A stretch of DNA of 64,000 nucleotides from Streptomyces rhizosphaerihabitans (GCF_025399795.1 NZ_JAODTZ010000001.1:1-64000); one strand, 5' to 3'; positions 16,864 through 26,172 are shown, counted from the first letter of the stretch. The notes: a model not told the origin generated them from the letters alone. Translations and numbers: made by a program.

Positions 16864-17150
16864 CAACCCGCCATCGGCAGGCCGGGTCCGCCCGTGCCGG
16901 ACGCGGCATCACGCTCGGTGAAGTAGCGGTCGAGCTCGCGCCGCTCGGCCTCGGCCGCCGCCAGCTCCTCCTCCGTGAGGGGCCCGCCCTCCTCCTGCAT
17001 CCATACCACCAGCTCCCCGAGCCGGTCCCGCTCCCGCTGGCGCTCTATGGCCTGACTGACATACGCGCTGAAGCCCCCCGGCCCCACCTCGCTCCGGATC
17101 TCCTCGGCGAGCTCCTCCGGCAGCGTGACCGTGTACTTCTTGGTTGCCAT
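16863..17150 (-). CDS. Antitoxin, VapB-like ribbon-helix-helix protein
   Basis: The 95-aa protein begins MATKKYTVTLPEELAEEI, a ribbon-helix-helix strand-helix start, followed by FSAYVSQAIERQRERDRL. The acidic C-terminal part is a likely toxin-binding tail. It is directly upstream of the PIN gene. An in-frame ATG at 17162 with a GGTGAGG before it is an alternative start. The AT-rich repeat GGTATGGTAATTGGTATGG around the starts is a candidate autoregulatory operator. Confidence 0.8.
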   Translation of the reverse strand: MATKKYTVTLPEELAEEIRSEVGPGGFSAYVSQAIERQRERDRLGELVVWMQEEGGPLTEEELAAAEAERRELDRYFTERDAASGTGGPGLPMAG

Positions 17151-17169
17151 ACCAATTACCATACCGACC

Positions 17170-18810
17170 TCACCGCCCCCGCAGCTCCCCCTTCACCACC
17201 TTCCCGCTCGCGTTGCGCGGCAGTTCGCCGACGAACTCGACCGTGCGGGGCACCTTGTAGTTGGCCATCTCGCGGCGGGACCAGGCGATGAGGTCGCCGG
17301 CCGTGAGGACCGAGTGCGGGCGGCGGACGACGTAGGCCTTGCCCACCTCGCCCAGCCGGCTGTCCGGTATGCCGACGACCGCCACGTCGGCGACATCGGG
17401 ATGCAGGCCGAGCAGCTGCTCGATCTCCGCGGGGTAGGCGTTGAAGCCGCCGACGATGAACATGTCCTTGATGCGGTCGGTGATGCGGAGGTTGCCCTCG
17501 GGGTCGAGGACGCCCACGTCGCCGGTGCGCAGCCAGCCCTCCTCGGACAGGACCGCCGCCGTGGCCCCGGGGTCCTCGAAGTAGCCGCTCATCACGTTGA
17601 AGCCGCGGACCAGGACCTCGCCGGGAGAGCCGGGGGCCGCCGGGGCTCCCGAGGAGTCCACCACCCGCACCTCGGTGTCCGGGATCGCCCGGCCCGAGGT
17701 CGAGGCGATCACCGCCGGCGGGTCCCCCCTGCGGCACATCGTGACGATGCCGCTCGCCTCGGAGAGCCCGTACGCCGTCAGGACCGTGTCCACGCCGAGT
17801 TCCGTGCGCAGGCGCTCGACGAGGCGCAGCGGGACCACCGCGGCACCGGTCACCACCAGCCGCAGCGCGGAGAGGTCGTACGTGTCGCGGGCGGGGTGAT
17901 CGAGGAGGGACTGGTGGAGGGTGGGCGGGCCGGGGAGGACGGAGACGCGTTCCGCGGCCACGTTCGCGAGCACCGTGTCCACGTCGAACACCGGCTGGGG
18001 GATCATCGTCGCCCCGCGCATCAGGCAGGCGATGATCCCGGCCTTGTAGCCGAAGGTGTGGAAGAAGGGGTTCACGATCAGATAGCGGTCGCCCTCGCGC
18101 AGACCGGCGAGGTCGCTCCAGATCTCGTAGCCGCGCAGCGTCTGCGCCTGGGTGATCAGGGCGCCCTTCGGGCGGCCCGTGGTGCCCGAGGTGAAGATGA
18201 TGTCCGAGGGGGAGGCGCCGGACACGGCCGCGCCCCGACGGCGTACCTCGTCCCGCCCCACGCCCTCCCCGTCCGCGAGGAAGTCCTTCCAGGTGCGGAA
18301 GTCGGCGGGGGCGTCGTCCGCGAGGACCACCACCTGTTCCAGGTGCGGGAGGCCGGGGAGCGGGCCCTTTCCGGCTTCGGGGCCGGGGCCGAAGCCGGGG
18401 CCGGGGCCCGTGTCCGGGGGCTCCCCCGCCGCCCGGCGCAGCGACGCCACGTAGGACGTGCCGAGAAAGGTTCCCGTCACGAACAGCAGCCTGGCCCGGC
18501 TCCTCGCCAGTACGTACGCCGCCTCGGCGCCCTTGAAGCGCGTGTTGAGGGGGACGAGGACCGCGCCCGCGGACACCGCGCCGAGGGCGGAGACGATCCA
18601 GTCGAGGGTGTTCGGGGCCCAGATGGCCACGCGGTCGCCGACGCGTACGCCGCTCGCTATGCAGGCCGCCGCCGCGCGCTCCACGCGGGCGCCCAACTCC
18701 TCGTAGGAGATGCGCGTCCGGCCCTCGACGACCGCCTCGCGGTCCGCGAAACGGGCCGCCGCCGACCGTACAAGACCCGGGACGCCGCCCCACTCCAGGT
18801 CACCGCGCAT
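17170..18810 (-). CDS. AMP-forming acyl-CoA ligase, FadD3-like
   Basis: The 546-aa adenylating enzyme activates a carboxylic acid with ATP and CoA. It has the P-loop IIFTSGTTGRPKGA, LIVNPFFHTFGYKAG, AYGLSEASG, GWLRTGDVG and the C-terminal Lys in PRNASGKVVKGEL. The NPFFHTFGYKAG stretch resembles FadD3, the ligase for the steroid C/D-ring acid in mycobacteria, but the substrate here is inferred only. A Gly-Pro-rich repeat (about residue 130-150) interrupts the N-terminal domain. It is divergent from the Ltp/DUF35/hydratase operon and shares the double operator at 18839-18880. Confidence 0.88.
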   Translation of the reverse strand: MRGDLEWGGVPGLVRSAAARFADREAVVEGRTRISYEELGARVERAAAACIASGVRVGDRVAIWAPNTLDWIVSALGAVSAGAVLVPLNTRFKGAEAAYVLARSRARLLFVTGTFLGTSYVASLRRAAGEPPDTGPGPGFGPGPEAGKGPLPGLPHLEQVVVLADDAPADFRTWKDFLADGEGVGRDEVRRRGAAVSGASPSDIIFTSGTTGRPKGALITQAQTLRGYEIWSDLAGLREGDRYLIVNPFFHTFGYKAGIIACLMRGATMIPQPVFDVDTVLANVAAERVSVLPGPPTLHQSLLDHPARDTYDLSALRLVVTGAAVVPLRLVERLRTELGVDTVLTAYGLSEASGIVTMCRRGDPPAVIASTSGRAIPDTEVRVVDSSGAPAAPGSPGEVLVRGFNVMSGYFEDPGATAAVLSEEGWLRTGDVGVLDPEGNLRITDRIKDMFIVGGFNAYPAEIEQLLGLHPDVADVAVVGIPDSRLGEVGKAYVVRRPHSVLTAGDLIAWSRREMANYKVPRTVEFVGELPRNASGKVVKGELRGR

Positions 18811-18838
18811 CGCGCACCTCCTGCCCGAACGCCACTAG

Positions 18839-18853
18839 CTGACTGACCGTCAG
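18839..18853. promoter_or_regulatory. CTGAC-N5-GTCAG operator (site 6)
   Basis: CTGAC / TGACC / GTCAG is perfect, 29 bp upstream of the fadD start and 27 bp from site 7. Confidence 0.72.
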
Positions 18854-18865
18854 ATTAGCGGTAGC

Positions 18866-18880
18866 CTGACGGCCTGTCAG
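18866..18880. promoter_or_regulatory. CTGAC-N5-GTCAG operator (site 7)
   Basis: CTGAC / GGCCT / GTCAG is perfect, 29 bp before the Ltp-type thiolase ATG. Sites 6 and 7 are placed symmetrically between the divergent genes, so each promoter has its own operator. Confidence 0.72.
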
Positions 18881-18908
18881 CAGCCGGGACCGTGTGCGGA
18901 GGTCACCC

Positions 18909-20057
18909 ATGCCAGGGATCAAGGACGCCACAGCCGTCGTCGGAATCGGACAGACCCCGTTCGCCAAGCAACTCCCCGAGTCCGAGAAGGCCTTGGCCTG
19001 CCGGGCGATCCTCACCGCCCTCGACGACGCCGGTATCGCGCCCGCCGAGGTCGACGGACTCGCCTCCTACACCATGGAGGAGACCGACGAGGTGGAGGTC
19101 GCCAAGGCGGTCGGGCTCGGCGACCTCACCTTCTTCAGCAAGGTCGGTTACGGAGGCGGCGGTTCCTGCGCCACCGTCGCGCATCTCGCCGCCGCCGTCG
19201 CCACCGGCCAGGCGACGGTGGGCGTGGCCTGGCGCTCGCGCAAGCGGGGGAGCGGGCCGCGCCCCTGGAAGAACACGGCCGTCCAACTCCCCACCCCGGC
19301 ACAGTGGACGCGGCCCTTCGGGCTGCTGCGTCCCGCCGACGAGATCGGGATGCTCGCCCGCCGGTACATGCACGAGTACGGGGCGACCCGCGACCATCTC
19401 TTCAACGTGGCACTGGCCTGCCGCAACCGCGCCAACCAGAACCCCGCCGCGATGATGTACGAACGCCCGCTGACCCGCGAGATGTACATGACCTCCCGCT
19501 GGATCAGCGAACCCCTCTGTCTCTTCGACAACTGCCTGGAGACGGACGGAGCGCTGGCGTGCGTGATCGTCTCCGCCGAGCGGGCCCGCGACTGCCGGCA
19601 GCGTCCCGTGTACGTCCACTCCGCCGCCCAGGGCCTGCCCGCCCAGCATCACGGCATGGTCAACTACTGGAACGACGACCCGCTCACCGGACCCGCCTGG
19701 ACCGCCGCCCGACACCTGTGGAAGCACGCCGATTTCACGCCGGAAGACGTGGACGTGGCCCAGATCTACGACGCGTTCACGCCTCTCATACCCCTGTCGC
19801 TGGAGGGATACGGCTTCTGCGGGCGGGGCGAGGGCGCGGCCTTCACGGAGGGCGGCGCGCTGGAGATCGGCGGACGGCTGCCCGTCAACACCGGGGGCGG
19901 CGGTCTCAGCGAGGCCTACGTACACGGTTTCAACCTCATCAACGAGGGCGTGAAGCAGTTGCGGGGCACGAGTACGGCGCAGGTGCCGGGGGCGGCGACC
20001 TGCCTGGTCACAGCGGGGGAAGGGGTCCCCACCTCCGCACTCCTGCTGAGAAGCTGA
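18909..20057 (+). CDS. Thiolase-fold lipid-transfer protein (Ltp2-like aldolase candidate)
   Basis: The 382-aa protein has the thiolase fold of SCP2/Ltp proteins (TAVVGIGQTPFAK, GYGGGGSCATVAHLAAAVATGQ, GYGFCGRGEGAAF). In steroid degraders, Ltp2 with a DUF35 partner performs the retro-aldol step that removes the last side-chain carbons; a DUF35 gene follows here after 9 bp. Tyr287 (IYDAFT) and Tyr337 (GLSEAYVHGF) could be the active-site tyrosines used by Ltp2; alignment is required. GGAGG precedes the ATG at 18909. It is first in a three-gene operon with double operator. Confidence 0.85.
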   Translation: MPGIKDATAVVGIGQTPFAKQLPESEKALACRAILTALDDAGIAPAEVDGLASYTMEETDEVEVAKAVGLGDLTFFSKVGYGGGGSCATVAHLAAAVATGQATVGVAWRSRKRGSGPRPWKNTAVQLPTPAQWTRPFGLLRPADEIGMLARRYMHEYGATRDHLFNVALACRNRANQNPAAMMYERPLTREMYMTSRWISEPLCLFDNCLETDGALACVIVSAERARDCRQRPVYVHSAAQGLPAQHHGMVNYWNDDPLTGPAWTAARHLWKHADFTPEDVDVAQIYDAFTPLIPLSLEGYGFCGRGEGAAFTEGGALEIGGRLPVNTGGGGLSEAYVHGFNLINEGVKQLRGTSTAQVPGAATCLVTAGEGVPTSALLLRS

Positions 20058-20066
20058 GGAGCCGAG

Positions 20067-20558
20067 ATGGCTGAGATTGCCGAGATGGCCGAAGTTGCCG
20101 AAGCCGCCGAGACCGCCGAGGTGAACGAGTCCCTTCTGTCGCCCGTCCTCGACGACGACGGCGCGCCCTTCTGGCAGTACGCCGCCCGGGGCGAACTGCG
20201 CGTCCAGGCCTGCGCCGACTGCGGTGGACTCCGCTTTCCGCCCCGCCCCTGCTGCCCGCACTGCCACTCCTTCGCGGACGAGTGGCGAAGGATGAGCGGA
20301 CGGGGCCGGATCTGGTCGTACGTCGTCCCGCACCCGCCTCTCCTTCCCGCCTACGCGGCGCAGGCCCCGTACAACGCGATCGTGGTGGAGCTCGCCGACG
20401 CGCCACACATACGGCTGGTCGGCAACCTGGTGAGCGGGCCGGACGAGCCCCTCGACTCGGTTCCGCCGGAACGGATTCGGATCGGGGCCCGGGTGCAGGC
20501 GGTGTTCACCGAGCTGAACGGTGTCACCGTCCCGCGCTGGGTCCTGGAGCGGGCGTGA
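20067..20558 (+). CDS. DUF35 OB-fold/zinc-ribbon protein
   Basis: The 163-aa protein has a rubredoxin-like zinc ribbon (QACADCGGLRFPPRPCCPHC, Cys pairs about residues 52-73) followed by an OB-fold (IWSYVVPHPPLLPAYAAQAPY, IVVELADAPHIRLVGNLV). DUF35 proteins are obligate partners of Ltp-type thiolases/aldolases and may hold the acyl-CoA. The N-terminal ~20 residues are a 9-bp-unit repeat (MAEIAEMAEVAEAAETAEV). Its stop overlaps the hydratase start. Confidence 0.88.
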   Translation: MAEIAEMAEVAEAAETAEVNESLLSPVLDDDGAPFWQYAARGELRVQACADCGGLRFPPRPCCPHCHSFADEWRRMSGRGRIWSYVVPHPPLLPAYAAQAPYNAIVVELADAPHIRLVGNLVSGPDEPLDSVPPERIRIGARVQAVFTELNGVTVPRWVLERA

Positions 20559-21370
20559 GCGGGGACGGGGGCGGGGCAGGGGGCGGGGCAGGGGGTGGCG
20601 GGCTCGGGGTGAGTGTCGACAAGGACGCCGGTGTCGCCGTCCTCACGCTCGACCGGCCGGAGCGGCTCAACGCCATCGACCTCGATACGGCCGCCGAACT
20701 GGTCGCCGCCTGGCGTGAGTTCCGGTTCGACGACACCGTACGGGCGCTCGTCGTCACCGGCGCGGGCCGGCGGGCGTTCTGCACCGGGATCGACCGGGGC
20801 GTCGCGGTGCCGCAGCCCAACTCCCCGTACATGGTGGACGATCCGCTCGCCACGATCGGGCCGAAGGCGAACGACCTGTGGAAGCCGGTGATCGCCGCCG
20901 TGAACGGGATCGCCTGCGGCGGCGCCTTCTACCTGCTGGGCGAGTCGGAGTTCGTCGTGGCCGACGAGGAGGCGACCTTCTTCGACCCGCACACGACGTA
21001 CGGGATGGTCAGCGCCTACGAGTCCGTCTACCTCGCGCAGCGGATGCCGTTCGGGGAGGTGGCGCGGATGGCGCTGATGGGAACCGCCGAACGGATCTCC
21101 GCGCGGCGGGCGTACGAGGTCGGCCTGGTCTCCGAACTCACCTCGCCCGGTGGCGCGTTGGCGGCGGCCGTGGCCTGCGCGACCGTCATCGCGTCCTACC
21201 CGGCCGAAGCCGTCCAGGGGACGGTACGGGCGCTCTGGCAGGCACAGGAGGCCACCCGGGCGGCAGCCCTCGCGCACGCCCCGCAGCTCGTCTCCCTCGG
21301 CAACCTGCCGGACGAGCGGCAGGCGGAGCTGTTCGCCGCGCGGCGCCCGGGCGGTTTCCGGACGCGGTGA
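20555..21370 (+). CDS. Enoyl-CoA hydratase/isomerase-family protein
   Basis: The 271-aa crotonase-fold protein has VAVLTLDRPERLNAID, the oxyanion-hole segments RRAFCTGIDRG and NGIACGGAFYLLGESEF, and FDPHTTYGMVSAYES. The GTG start overlaps the DUF35 stop (GTGA); a second GTG at 20609 would skip the Gly-rich N-terminal tail, which looks like a repeat expansion. It is the third gene of the Ltp operon and would hydrate the enoyl-CoA before the aldolase step, which is an inference from context. Confidence 0.87.
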   Translation: MSGDGGGAGGGAGGGGLGVSVDKDAGVAVLTLDRPERLNAIDLDTAAELVAAWREFRFDDTVRALVVTGAGRRAFCTGIDRGVAVPQPNSPYMVDDPLATIGPKANDLWKPVIAAVNGIACGGAFYLLGESEFVVADEEATFFDPHTTYGMVSAYESVYLAQRMPFGEVARMALMGTAERISARRAYEVGLVSELTSPGGALAAAVACATVIASYPAEAVQGTVRALWQAQEATRAAALAHAPQLVSLGNLPDERQAELFAARRPGGFRTR

Positions 21371-21383
21371 GTCCCGCGGGCCG

Positions 21384-22031
21384 TCAACGCACGGCCTTGG
21401 CCTTTGGATCGACCTCGCAGTGATCGAGCCGGTCCACGGCCCCCGTGCTGGCAGCGGCCATCCGGACGGTCGCCTTGCCGTTCGCGGGCACCGACACCTG
21501 GCTGCCGGAATCGGCCATGGTGAAGCCGGTCCTGTCCTTGTAGCCGACCTTCACCGTGAAGAGAGCCTCGCGCCCGTTCGGATTCCTGACCTCGACGGTC
21601 GTGTACGGGTCCTCCTCGCTCGCGCAGTGCACGAGCACCGCGGTCCCGTCCTTCAGGGCCCGGGCGGTGGCGGAGGAGGTCGCCGTGGGGGTTGAACGGT
21701 GGGTGGGCCGCGAACGGTACGTACCGCCGCCGCTGCCACTGGTACTCGTACCGGAGCCGTACGCGTCGCTGCCGGGCGAACGGGACGAGCTGCCGTAGGG
21801 GTCACTGCCGTACGGGTCGCTGCTGGACGAACCGCTGCCGTACGAGCCACCGCCACCCGACGTCGTCGACGACGAACTGTCGTGGTCCTGGCGGGAACTG
21901 CTGCAACCGCCCCCGCCACCGCTGTCGTGACTGCGGCTCCTGTGGCCGCGGCCCGACGAGAAGCCCGTCAGGGCCAGCACCACCATCACCGACACCACTG
22001 TGAATCTGAGCCTGCGCCCCCGCGTGTACAT
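21384..22031 (-). CDS. Secreted or membrane-anchored Ser/Gly-rich protein
   Basis: The 215-aa protein starts with a basic stretch and a hydrophobic helix (FTVVSVMVVLALTGFSS), a signal peptide or anchor. Residues ~30-110 are Ser/Gly/Tyr low complexity (SSSDPYGSDPYGSSSRSPGS). The C-terminal ~90 residues form a globular part with two Cys (VLVHCASEEDPYTTVEVRNP, DHCEVDPKAKAVR), likely an extracellular beta-sandwich. It lies 57 bp downstream of afsK in the same direction. Function unknown. Confidence 0.75.
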   Translation of the reverse strand: MYTRGRRLRFTVVSVMVVLALTGFSSGRGHRSRSHDSGGGGGCSSSRQDHDSSSSTTSGGGGSYGSGSSSSDPYGSDPYGSSSRSPGSDAYGSGTSTSGSGGGTYRSRPTHRSTPTATSSATARALKDGTAVLVHCASEEDPYTTVEVRNPNGREALFTVKVGYKDRTGFTMADSGSQVSVPANGKATVRMAAASTGAVDRLDHCEVDPKAKAVR

Positions 22032-22088
22032 GCCGTCACCCTACCCACGACCGCAGCACCCGCCCCGACGAGGGCCGAGCGGCCCGTC

Positions 22089-24419
22089 TCACGTCGTGCG
22101 GGCCGTCCCGGTCCCCTTCTCCGCGTCCAGCGCGTACACGCAGCGGTCCTTGCTGCACGCGTACACGACACCGTCCTTGACCACGGGCGCCCCGGTGATC
22201 TCGCCACCGGTGGCCAGTTTCCAGCGCAGGCGCCCGTCGTCGGCCTTCAGTGTGTACAGGAGGTGGTCCGTGGAGCCGAAGTGGATACGGCCCTCGGCCA
22301 CCACCGGGGCGCCGACCAGGTCGCCCCCGGCCTGGAAGCGCCACTTCGGGGTGCCGGTGACGGCGTCCAGCGTGTACAGGCCCTTGCCGCTGCCCACATG
22401 GACGTGTCCGGCGGCGACGAGGACCGGCTCGGCGGAGGCGCGGGACTCGGTGGCGATGCGCCAGCGGTCGCGGCCGTCGGTCGCGTCGAGGGCGTACACC
22501 GTACCGAGGTAGTCGGCGAGGTAGACGCCGCCGCCCGTCACCGCCGGGCCCGGAGCGAAGGTGGGCGGACAGAGGAAGACGGCCGGGGCCTCGAAGTGCC
22601 AGCGGACGTGACCGCTCGCCGTGTCGACGGCGAGGACGCGGGTACCGGCGGAGATGTAGACGTAGCCGTCGGGCGCGTGGGTCATGCGGACCGGTACGCC
22701 GCCGCAGGAGGCCGCGTCACCGATCGGGTACGACCAGCGTTCCTCGCCCGTCCGGGCCTCCAGCGCGCGCAGTCGCGCGTCCTTCCAGACGTACACCGTG
22801 CCGTCGTGGATCGCCGGACCGGCCTCCGGGGACTCGAAGTCCGTCTGGCCGCCGCTGATCTCCCAGAGCTTCTGGCCGTTCGAGGCCTCCCAGGCCTGGA
22901 TACCGCCCCCGCGCGTGCCGGTGACGACCGTTCCGCGGTCGGCCTGCAGGGAGTAGACCCAGGCGTCGGTGGACAGGCGCCAGAGATCCGCGCCCTCCCT
23001 GGCTTCGAGCGCGAACAGTGTCGGCCCGTCGGACGCGTGGATGCGGCCGTCCGCCACCGCCATCGACCACGCCACGTCACGGGTCTTGAAACGGCGGCGG
23101 CCGGTCGCGACGTCGAGGGCGTGGACTTCGAAGGAGGTGACGTAGACGAGGTCGTCGGCGACCGAGGGAGTGCCCCAGACGTCGTTCGACATACGGAAAC
23201 GCCAGGGGCGCCAGCCGGCCGACGCGTCGGGCGCCGGGGGCGCGACGGTGGGCATGGGCGCCGGTTCGGCGCCGTTCACGCCGATGCGCGGCCGGGACCA
23301 GGACGCCGCGAGCCCGGCCTCCGGGGGCGGCGCCTTCACGGCCGCCGCGCGGGCGTCCAGAACCCGCGGGCCGGGACCGATGGGCACCTTGGCGCCCGCG
23401 AGGCGCACGGGGCCGGCGTCGGGCGCCCCCACGGGCACCGGGGCGTGCGAAGGAGGCGGAGGCACCACTGCGCGCCCCCCGCCACTGCGTCCGCTCCCCC
23501 CGGTCGGCGGCTTGACCGGCGGACGGCCGCCGCGGCGCGTCTCGATCAGGCCCACCGCCCGCTCGGGCAGCCACGCCGACGCCGTACCGCTGTCGTCGGA
23601 TCCGGAGCCGAAGAGGTGAGGAGCGAGCTGGGCCTGGAGGTCGGCGGGGTTGGGGCGGGCCGTGGCGTCCATCTGCATGCAGGACTCGATGAGCGGGCGC
23701 AGCTCATCCGGGAGGCCTTCGAGGTCCGGGCCCTCGCGGAGCAGCATGAAGACCGTCTCCACGGGGTTGGCGCCGTGGAAGGGGGCGTGTCCGGTGGCCG
23801 CGAAGACGAGCATCGAGCCGAGCGAGAAGACGTCACTCGCGCCGGTGACACTGCGCGAGTCCTTCGCCTGCTCGGGCGACATGTAGGCGGGGGTACCGAC
23901 GGCGACATTGGTCATGGTCAGACGGGTGTTCGAGACGCCGGACGCGATACCGAAGTCGATCACGCGCGGCCCGTCCTCGACCACCAGGACGTTGGAGGGC
24001 TTCAGGTCGCGGTGGACGAGTCCCGCGCCGTGGATCGACTGCAGTGCCTCCGCGACGCCCGCCGCCAGCCAGCGCACCGCCTGGGCCGGGAGCGGCCCGC
24101 ACTCATTCACTATTTCTTCGAGCGAGGGCGCGGGCACGTAGGCGGTGGCCAGCCACGGCACCGCGGCGCGGGCGTCGGCGTCGACCACGGCCGCCGTGTA
24201 GAAGCCCGACACGGCGCGGGCCGCCTCGACCTCGCGCGAGAAGCGGACCCGGAACAACTGGTCCTCGGCGAGCTCCGTCCTGACCGTCTTGATCGCCACG
24301 CGTCGGCCGGAAGCCGAGCGCGCGAGATAGACCAGCCCCATGCCGCCGGCACCCAGCCGTCCCAGCACCTCGAACGGCCCGATCCGGCGCGGATCGTGCT
24401 GCGTCAGCTGATCCACCAC
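22089..24419 (-). CDS. afsK: AfsK, membrane-associated Ser/Thr protein kinase
   Basis: The 776-aa protein begins with a Hanks kinase domain (residues ~15-275): [14 protein letters not shown], the Lys in [22 protein letters not shown] and [12 protein letters not shown] Pro/Ala-rich linker follows, then a C-terminal beta-propeller of PQQ-like repeats ([26 protein letters not shown] and similar, ~residues 400-770). This is the layout of AfsK, which phosphorylates AfsR. The GTG at 24419 is preferred; GGGGAGG lies ten bases upstream and the product then starts [16 protein letters not shown]. About 5.7 kb separate it from afsS, more than I recall for S. coelicolor. Confidence 0.95.
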   Translation of the reverse strand: MVDQLTQHDPRRIGPFEVLGRLGAGGMGLVYLARSASGRRVAIKTVRTELAEDQLFRVRFSREVEAARAVSGFYTAAVVDADARAAVPWLATAYVPAPSLEEIVNECGPLPAQAVRWLAAGVAEALQSIHGAGLVHRDLKPSNVLVVEDGPRVIDFGIASGVSNTRLTMTNVAVGTPAYMSPEQAKDSRSVTGASDVFSLGSMLVFAATGHAPFHGANPVETVFMLLREGPDLEGLPDELRPLIESCMQMDATARPNPADLQAQLAPHLFGSGSDDSGTASAWLPERAVGLIETRRGGRPPVKPPTGGSGRSGGGRAVVPPPPSHAPVPVGAPDAGPVRLAGAKVPIGPGPRVLDARAAAVKAPPPEAGLAASWSRPRIGVNGAEPAPMPTVAPPAPDASAGWRPWRFRMSNDVWGTPSVADDLVYVTSFEVHALDVATGRRRFKTRDVAWSMAVADGRIHASDGPTLFALEAREGADLWRLSTDAWVYSLQADRGTVVTGTRGGGIQAWEASNGQKLWEISGGQTDFESPEAGPAIHDGTVYVWKDARLRALEARTGEERWSYPIGDAASCGGVPVRMTHAPDGYVYISAGTRVLAVDTASGHVRWHFEAPAVFLCPPTFAPGPAVTGGGVYLADYLGTVYALDATDGRDRWRIATESRASAEPVLVAAGHVHVGSGKGLYTLDAVTGTPKWRFQAGGDLVGAPVVAEGRIHFGSTDHLLYTLKADDGRLRWKLATGGEITGAPVVKDGVVYACSKDRCVYALDAEKGTGTARTT

Positions 24420-24629
24420 TTGCCTGCCACCTCCCCGTACGGGTCGCGTCATCCACGTATGAACGCGGCCCAGTGCAGCGTCTCACCACCGCACCGCCAT
24501 GGCGGCACGCACCCCGATTCTTCCTGGCCGAGCCGCCGGTTGCGAACCCGGGGACGGATCGGGGTGTCTCGTGACAAAACAACCGCCCCGGCAGAAGTAC
24601 GGCCGACGCGGCCCGACGGTTCAGGGCCG

Positions 24630-24815
24630 AAATGCGCCCCTCACCCCAGAAGTACCCCGCCTCGCACCCGAGAAGTGCCGTCCCTCACTTCGAAGTGCCG
24701 CGCCCCTCACCGCAGAAGCGTTTCGACCTGTGCCGTCGAAGCAGCTTCAACGTTCAAGCATCATCACCGCCGAAACGGCGTCACGGCCGGCCGAAGCACC
24801 TTCACCGTTCAAGTA
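24630..24815. repeat. Decayed direct repeats between afsK and the VOC gene
   Basis: The 382-bp gap 24420-24801 has no convincing gene. It holds about four degenerate copies, spaced 24-25 bp, of a block like AGAAGTGCCG-CCCTCAC (24648-24720). It also holds two copies of CTTCAMCGTTCAAG (around 24746 and 24800), the second running into the 3' end of the VOC gene. Confidence 0.5.
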
Positions 24816-25536
24816 CCGCGAACGACGCACCCTGATTGTCCGTGACGACGGCCAGCCGCCCGTACGACGTGTCGAAGGGTGTCACCTGGACACGGCCGCC
24901 GAGCCGGTTCACCGTCCCGAGTGTTTCCTCGCAGTCCTCGACTCCGAAGTGGACGAGGAAATGGGGAGGCATCTCGGCCGGAAAGACACCCGACACAGGG
25001 ACGCGGCCGAAATCGGGGGTCGCGTCGGGCCCGAACAGCGCGTCGTGGAACAGGGCCCCGTAGAAACGGTCGACGGTCGCGGTGTCGCGCGCGTACAGCT
25101 CGGCCCAGCAGAACGTGCGCCGCTCATGGCGCTTGGCGAAGCCCGCGTGGGAGCCGGGCTGCCACAGGCCGAAGACGGCACCCTCCGGGTCGGTGGCGAG
25201 AGCGGCCGTGCCCAGCCCGCCCGACGCTCCGGCCTCGGTGGGCGCGGTGATGATCTGGCCGCCCGCCTCCGTGATCCGCCGGGTGAGCGCCGCGGCGTCC
25301 GGCGTCGCGAAGTACACCGTCCACACGGTCGGCATCCGCCCGTCGCTCTTGGGCGTGAGCGCGGCAACCGGCTCGCCGTCCAGCTCCGCCCAGCCCGCCG
25401 GGCCGGACTCCTCGGGGAACGTCCAGCCGAAGAGCTCCCCGTAGAAGCGCTTGCCCGCCTCGACATCGGGGAGCTGCGCGTCGACCCAGCAGGGCACACC
25501 CTCGGAGAACTCGGCGACAACGGCGGAATCGGCCAT
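24802..25536 (-). CDS. VOC-superfamily (glyoxalase-like) protein, two-domain
   Basis: The 244-aa protein is two tandem vicinal-oxygen-chelate modules: GVPCWVDAQLPDVEAGKRFYGELFGWTF with DPEGAVFGLWQPG, then RTFCWAELYARDTATVDRFYGALF with VVTDNQGASFAVLE. The paired beta-alpha-beta-beta-beta units usually form one metal site, but no enzymatic activity can be assigned. Its last codons extend into the repeat region at 24800. The 12-unit repeat array begins about 80 bp upstream of its start. Confidence 0.82.
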   Translation of the reverse strand: MADSAVVAEFSEGVPCWVDAQLPDVEAGKRFYGELFGWTFPEESGPAGWAELDGEPVAALTPKSDGRMPTVWTVYFATPDAAALTRRITEAGGQIITAPTEAGASGGLGTAALATDPEGAVFGLWQPGSHAGFAKRHERRTFCWAELYARDTATVDRFYGALFHDALFGPDATPDFGRVPVSGVFPAEMPPHFLVHFGVEDCEETLGTVNRLGGRVQVTPFDTSYGRLAVVTDNQGASFAVLER

Positions 25537-25618
25537 GCGGCCAAGCTAACGGCCCTTTCCGCATCCCGCAGAGCATGCGCACCTGCTCCGGTGACGCCCC
25601 GCCCCTGCTCAGGGGCCC

Positions 25619-26013
25619 GGACGGGAACATGTGCGCCATTTCCGGGGAGGCCGGGCGGGACACGAGCGGCCTTTCCCGGGGGCGGGCGGGACGCGAACAC
25701 CCTTCCCGGGACCGCGCGGGAAGGCGAGCGGCCCTACCGGGGGCCGCTGCGGGAAAGCGAGCGGCCCTACCGGGGGCCGCTGCGGGAAAGCGAGCGGCCT
25801 CTCCCTGGGCCGCGCGGGACCACGCGAACCGTCCCCGGGAGGTCCGCACGGGGACGCGCGAACCGTCCCCCGGGGCGTCGGCGCGGGAGATTTCGCGCCA
25901 CCGGGGGCATCCGTACGGGAGGTTTGCGTGCACCGTGGGCATCCGTGCGAGAGAGCCCGAACCGTCCACGGGCGTCCGCACCGGAACGCGCGAACCCTTG
26001 CCGGGGGGTCGCG
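25619..26013. repeat. Twelve-unit degenerate 31-35-bp tandem repeat
   Basis: Units start near 25619, 25654, 25685, 25716, 25749, 25782, 25814, 25848, 25883, 25915, 25947 and 25980. Each starts with GCGGGA or a variant, has GCGARCSG in the middle and a CCGGGGG core at the end. Units 4-6 are nearly identical at 33 bp; the others are diverged. The array fills most of the 644-bp gap 25537-26180. Long frames exist because 33 bp is 11 codons, but no start, Shine-Dalgarno or codon bias supports a gene. Confidence 0.8.
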
Positions 26014-26172
26014 GGGGTTCACCCACGCCCTCCGGGAATTCCGGAGAACTCCTCGGAGGCCCTGGTGAACCCCCCGTTGAACCCCCACTGAACCCCCCGC
26101 TGAACCCCCGCGATGTACGGCCGCACCCCATTTGCAGTCGGCCGAATCGCGCTCCGATCACCCCTCGGTAAG

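Noticed and set aside
21699..24845. 1048-aa plus-strand frame opposite afsK
   Set aside because: Shadow of the afsK frame in GC-rich DNA; no recognised domain, while afsK is unmistakable.
25575..26171. Long open frames across the 33-bp repeat array
   Set aside because: All frames stay open because the unit is near 11 codons and GC-rich; no ribosome binding site, start or Streptomyces codon pattern, and the translations are low-complexity Arg/Pro/Gly.
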